A DNA stretch of 64,000 nucleotides from the NCBI GenBank assembly GCA_030267565.1, contig BRXU01000020.1, positions 1,815,501 through 1,879,500 of the forward strand. The letters run 5' to 3'. Source of the stretch: Pleodorina starrii. Lineage: Eukaryota; Chlorophyta; Chlorophyceae; Chlamydomonadales; Volvocaceae. A model generated the notes under the pieces. That model had not been told where the DNA came from and searched no databases. It worked only from the letters and a program-made list of their open reading frames with translations. Shown here in pieces: positions 60,673 to 64,000 of this stretch; the stretch's first letter is position 1, and the number at the start of each line of letters is the position of its first letter. Position numbers and translations under genes: made by a program.

Positions 60673-60719
60673 GGGTTTTGAGAGCGGGTGCGGATGTGGG
60701 GTAGCCACAGCCGCTGTGC

Positions 60720-61112
60720 TTAGGCGGTCTCCTCCTCGGCCTTGCCGCCCTTGGACTTCTTGGGCAGCAGCACGGCGTGGATGTTGGGCAGCACACCGCC
60801 GGACGCGATGGTCACCTCGCCCAGCAGCTTGCCGAGCTCCTCGTCGTTGCGGATGGCCAGCTGGATGTGGCGCGGGACGATGCGGTTCTTCTTGTTGTCG
60901 CGGGCAGCGTTACCAGCCAGCTCCAGCACCTCAGCGGTCAGGTACTCGAGCACGGCGGCCAGGTACACCGGCGCGCCGGCACCGATGCGCTCGGCGTACT
61001 TGCCCTTCTTCAGGTAGCGAGCGATGCGGCCAACGGGGAACTGAAGGCCAGCCTTGGAGCTGCGGCTCACGGCCTTCTTGCCAGCAGTCTTGCCCTTGCC
61101 GCGACCAGCCAT
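60720..61112 (-). CDS. H2A: Histone H2A
   Basis: Intronless, 130 residues, the same protein as the H2A at 39212. It lies in a divergent H2A-H2B pair whose orientation is inverted relative to pair 3. The coding sequence is nearly identical too, which for genes 21 kb apart suggests recent duplication or ongoing gene conversion rather than selection on protein alone. Confidence 0.98.
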   Translation of the reverse strand: MAGRGKGKTAGKKAVSRSSKAGLQFPVGRIARYLKKGKYAERIGAGAPVYLAAVLEYLTAEVLELAGNAARDNKKNRIVPRHIQLAIRNDEELGKLLGEVTIASGGVLPNIHAVLLPKKSKGGKAEEETA

Positions 61113-61441
61113 TGTATTGGTTTCGGAAGAAAGGTTAAGAGGTCAGAAGTTTGTAAAATTTGTCGAGTTGGAATTGCTTTGAAATTTGTGTTGAAAAAGA
61201 CTGCTTTAAGTAGTATTGACGAATGATGCAGCAAGAACAGTGGACGGAGTCGGTTTCTGTCCGTTGGCCAAGCATTTGGTCAGCTCGCCGGTGCCAACGG
61301 TCTGTAACGCCCTCGGGTCGGGTCGCTCCGTCCACTTGCGGACTTGCGGGGAAGCGCCCATTTATAGCCGCGTATGGTCATTTTTTACATATTAACCAAA
61401 TCCCAAATCGTTAAATCTAATACATCTTTAAAACCGCAACT
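61113..61441. promoter_or_regulatory. Divergent H2A-H2B promoter (pair 4)
   Basis: It is 329 bp. The H2B TATA (CATTTATAG, about 61359) lies roughly 80 nt before the H2B ATG. The conserved block of about 90 bp at 61240-61330 mirrors 38999-39085 of pair 3. Confidence 0.8.
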
Positions 61442-61927
61442 ATGGCCCCCAAGAAGGACGAGAAGCCCGCCTTGCAGCCCGAGGCTGCTGCTGCTGAGAT
61501 CAAGGCTGAGGCCAAGCCCAAGGCTGAGAAGGCCCCCAAGAAGGAGAAGAAGGAGAAGAAGGCGCCGGCCAAGAAGGCGGCAAAGGAGTCGGCTGGCGAT
61601 GGCGCTGCCGATGGCGACAAGAAGGCCAAGAAGAAGGTCAAGGTCGCCAAGAGCGAGACCTACAAGCTGTACATCTACAAGGTGCTCAAGCAGGTGCACC
61701 CCGACACAGGCATCAGCTCCAAGGCCATGTCCATTATGAACAGCTTCATCAACGACATCTTCGAGAAGATCGCCACCGAGGCCTCCAAGCTCAGCCGCTA
61801 TAACAAGAAGCCCACCGTCACGTCGCGCGAGATTCAGACCGCCGTGCGCCTTGTGCTGCCCGGCGAGCTGGCCAAGCACGCCGTGTCGGAGGGCACCAAG
61901 GCCGTCACCAAGTTCACCTCGTCGTAA
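61442..61927 (+). CDS. H2B: Histone H2B
   Basis: Intronless, 161 residues. The tail begins [19 protein letters not shown], and the histone fold is intact ([20 protein letters not shown]). Four residues differ from the other H2B in the window: one in the fold (Ile for Val), two in the tail, and the last residue. The 3' palindrome begins 44 nt past the stop. Confidence 0.97.
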   Translation: MAPKKDEKPALQPEAAAAEIKAEAKPKAEKAPKKEKKEKKAPAKKAAKESAGDGAADGDKKAKKKVKVAKSETYKLYIYKVLKQVHPDTGISSKAMSIMNSFINDIFEKIATEASKLSRYNKKPTVTSREIQTAVRLVLPGELAKHAVSEGTKAVTKFTSS

Positions 61928-61971
61928 ACCTCACGGCTACGTGCAAATGCACATGCCCATGCAACATACCC

Positions 61972-61987
61972 GGTGTTTCTCAACACC
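61972..61987 (+). terminator. Histone 3' palindrome of H2B (pair 4)
   Basis: GGTGTTTCTCAACACC, 44 nt past the stop. Confidence 0.9.
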
Positions 61988-63277
61988 ACCTCTTATGACT
62001 GCGTGTGTATGTGTTTGTGTCATGAAATGTCTCAGCTGTCAACTGCACGTCTCATTGCCGCATCCTGCCCCCGTGTTGGATGATACCGTCAGCGCTAATG
62101 GTATTGCTAGCGAACACGTTCCAGCTGGCTTACAACTTCTAATCGTCCACCTTTTGTGCGCATTGCTGAAGGCCTTCCCAAGCATGTAACAAACACACAC
62201 ACACACAAACCCATCTGGATACGGTACGGCGCCTCGTACCCCGTACGCCTCGTACCCCCGCTACCTCCCCATCCCTAAATGATACCGGTAGCAGCCTTTG
62301 GGTCCACTGTAAAACGGCTTATTCATTCAAATATAAGTATTATTCATTCTAATATAAATATTACTCATTCAAAGTACTACCAAAGCCTGCTCATAACACG
62401 CAGTGAGCTGTCCACGTACGTAGCTAGGTAAGGGTGCGAATGGAAGGGCACTCGACTACTGCGAATCTATCCCGCGCCCTTCCCATCTTACGTACTACTG
62501 ACCCCAGCGGAATAGCTACCGTAATCATCCAACGCATGCGCCGATCCGCACAGGGAAATGAAACGCACTGGCGGTCTGGCCTGCTGGCACGGAGCGACGA
62601 CCGGGCGTTTGGAGAAAAACACGACCGCCAAGATGCCACAACCCATGCGCAACCACGCACGCGCGTCGCAGGGTCATCAGAACGAAGCACCCCATTGTAA
62701 GGCACACGAGCGACGGCAGCTCGCTCGGCCCCGCTGCCCGCTCCCTTCCCTTTCCTCCTCCCCCCACAGCCCCACTCGACCATTCCTTGCTGCGAGCGCG
62801 CCCGTCCCCTCTCAGTGCGTGATGGTGACCATGTCAGCGCCCCGAAACCAAACCAACAACGAAGCACGCACTCGAGCACGAACTTCCGGTACCGTACTTC
62901 CCAGCCACACGCAAGGCAAATGACACTAACTCCGCCGCAGCAGCTACCGTAGCCCGCACGCTACGCGCGCTCGTGCTCACACACGTGCCCACGTGCCCTC
63001 GGGCCCACGTGCCCTCGTGCCCACGTGCCCACGCAGCATTTCCAGCAGCCGGTGGAGCGAACGCACGCGCACACGTGCCCACGCAGCAACTCTAGCTGGT
63101 GAAGGCAAGCCAGGCAGCATCTCCAGCAGCCGGGGGAGCGAAGCAGGCAATCCGGGCAGAGCCGCATACGACCACTCAGACACAAGACGCACAGACGCAG
63201 CCACCCTTCAGATAGACACACACACACAGGCAGGCAGGCAGGCAAGCTAGGCAGAGCCTACATACACGTACCGCCAC
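61988..63277. other. No gene recognised
   Basis: Contains a (CA)n tract at 62191, three diverged TATTCATTC(T/A)AATATAA units at 62320-62372, and repeats of CACGTGCCC(T/A)CG at 62986-63033. A GGCAGGCA microsatellite lies at 63230-63243. Confidence 0.5.
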
Positions 63278-63649
63278 TCAGACGACGCTAATGGAGGCGC
63301 TGGGGCAGCAACTGCCGCTGTACACCAGGTTCACGGAGCAGGTTCCGCTTCCCAAACAGAAGTCCCGCAGGGAGCTGTACGGCACGTCCAGGCACAGCTT
63401 GGCCCTGCCCCTGGCCGACAGGTCCCTGGTGTCCGGCGCGGCCCACTCGCGCGGGAACTGAACCGCCAGAAGGTTGGGGGCATTATTGGGCACCGACGTG
63501 GAGCCCGCAGCAGGCTGCGACCAAGGGTATCTGTCGCTCAGGGAGACGGCCGCGTCGGATAGGAACCGCAAAAACGCGTACCTGCTTCGCATGTAGGACC
63601 CGTTGGCGAAGAGGATGAGGCCCGTCAAAGTGGTATCGCCGTTGCAGTC
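63278..63649 (-). CDS. Last exon of a probable pherophorin-like extracellular protein (partial)
   Basis: The exon starts after CTGCCAG at 63650 in phase 0 and gives 123 residues ending VYSGSCCPSASISVV. The terminal pattern LCLDVP...FCLGSGTCSVNLVYSG..CC matches the Cys spacing at the end of pherophorin domains (C-x..C-x-G-x-C...CC), which build the volvocine cell wall or extracellular matrix. The N-terminal domain, signal peptide and any SPPP rod would lie at higher coordinates, largely beyond the window. Upstream sequence to 63925 is open but repetitive (GCAGGCGGGCAG) and probably intronic. Confidence 0.5.
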   Translation of the reverse strand, partial: DCNGDTTLTGLILFANGSYMRSRYAFLRFLSDAAVSLSDRYPWSQPAAGSTSVPNNAPNLLAVQFPREWAAPDTRDLSARGRAKLCLDVPYSSLRDFCLGSGTCSVNLVYSGSCCPSASISVV

Positions 63650-64000
63650 CTGGCAGCAGGGAGGGAAAAGCGGGCGGCCGCGCGCCGCGGGTGCAGAGAG
63701 CGGATTGAGCAGGCAGGCGGGCAGGCGGGCAGGCAGGCAGGCGGGCAGGACGTGCAGGCAGAGCGCCCGGAAAAGGCGCAGGGCTAGCTGAGGGTCGGCA
63801 AGGCGTGACTGGCGAAGTGGTTGGCGAGGTGGCTGGCGAGGTGCGTGGTTGGCTGGGCGGAGGATGGAATGGGCACGCAGCAGCAGATAGACCGAAGCAT
63901 GCCGAACGTACGGCCGGCCGGCCATATACGGTATCCCTTAAGCTCTGAGTTGCTGCGAGCGCCGCCGCGCGTAACCGTGTCGAATTGTGTCGAGCGTGCG

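Overview
The window looks like nuclear DNA of a volvocine green alga (Chlamydomonas/Volvox relatives). The evidence is very high GC, C- and G-rich introns, divergent H3-H4 and H2A-H2B histone pairs that end in a 3' palindrome (GGTGTTGAGAAACACC) instead of a poly(A) signal, an H3 intron after codon 45, an H3 one residue shorter than the animal form, and members of the BTB/BACK, degenerate MYND-finger and pherophorin-like families common in these algae. I cannot name the species; no contaminating or organellar DNA is evident.

Layout. 1-12.5 kb: a 10.87-kb Ty3/gypsy LTR retrotransposon on the minus strand (670..11539, LTRs differing at one noticed base) sits inside a broken BTB/BACK gene whose pieces flank it; the left piece also carries a 250-bp inverted copy of itself. 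13-15 kb: a small possible zinc-finger ORF and a 344-bp GGTGGC array. 15.6-16.8 kb: H3-H4 pair 1. 20-23.6 kb: a two-exon gene for a 1010-aa protein with a decayed MYND-like finger. 25.7-30.5 kb: a seven-exon gene for a secreted Cys-rich protein of 453 aa, with phase-consistent junctions throughout. 30.5-36 kb: gene-poor repeats, including a 1.6-kb foldback element, 63-bp minisatellites and tandem duplications. 35.9-39.7 kb: a histone quartet (H4-H3, H2B-H2A). 41.4-56.3 kb: the main metabolic gene, DPE2 (cytosolic disproportionating enzyme 2, two CBM20 domains plus GH77), 23 exons and 1074 aa, with a SINE in intron 19. 58.5-60 kb: an unresolved Ala-rich membrane-protein ORF. 60.7-62 kb: H2A-H2B pair 2. 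63.3 kb: the last exon of a probable pherophorin-like gene that runs off the right edge.

How the parts relate. Histone pairs 1 and 2 (H3/H4) and the two H2A/H2B pairs are inverted paralogous copies with near-identical coding, promoter and 3' palindrome sequence, so the 36-39.7 kb quartet reads as the parental arrangement or as a composite of the two outer pairs. DPE2 acts in cytosolic maltose and starch-degradation metabolism and has no operon-like relation to its neighbours.

The most unusual material: (1) the retrotransposon has a 15-nt primer-binding site exactly complementary to a sequence in its own LTR about 28 nt downstream of a TATA-like box, which predicts Tf1-like self-priming; (2) its polyprotein carries a C4HC3 PHD finger after the integrase core and a cytosine-methyltransferase-like relic between RNase H and integrase; (3) introns of DPE2 and of the secreted-protein gene contain repeated partial copies of their own splice junctions and share four short dispersed words in both orientations, suggesting an undescribed route of intron expansion or an introner-like family.
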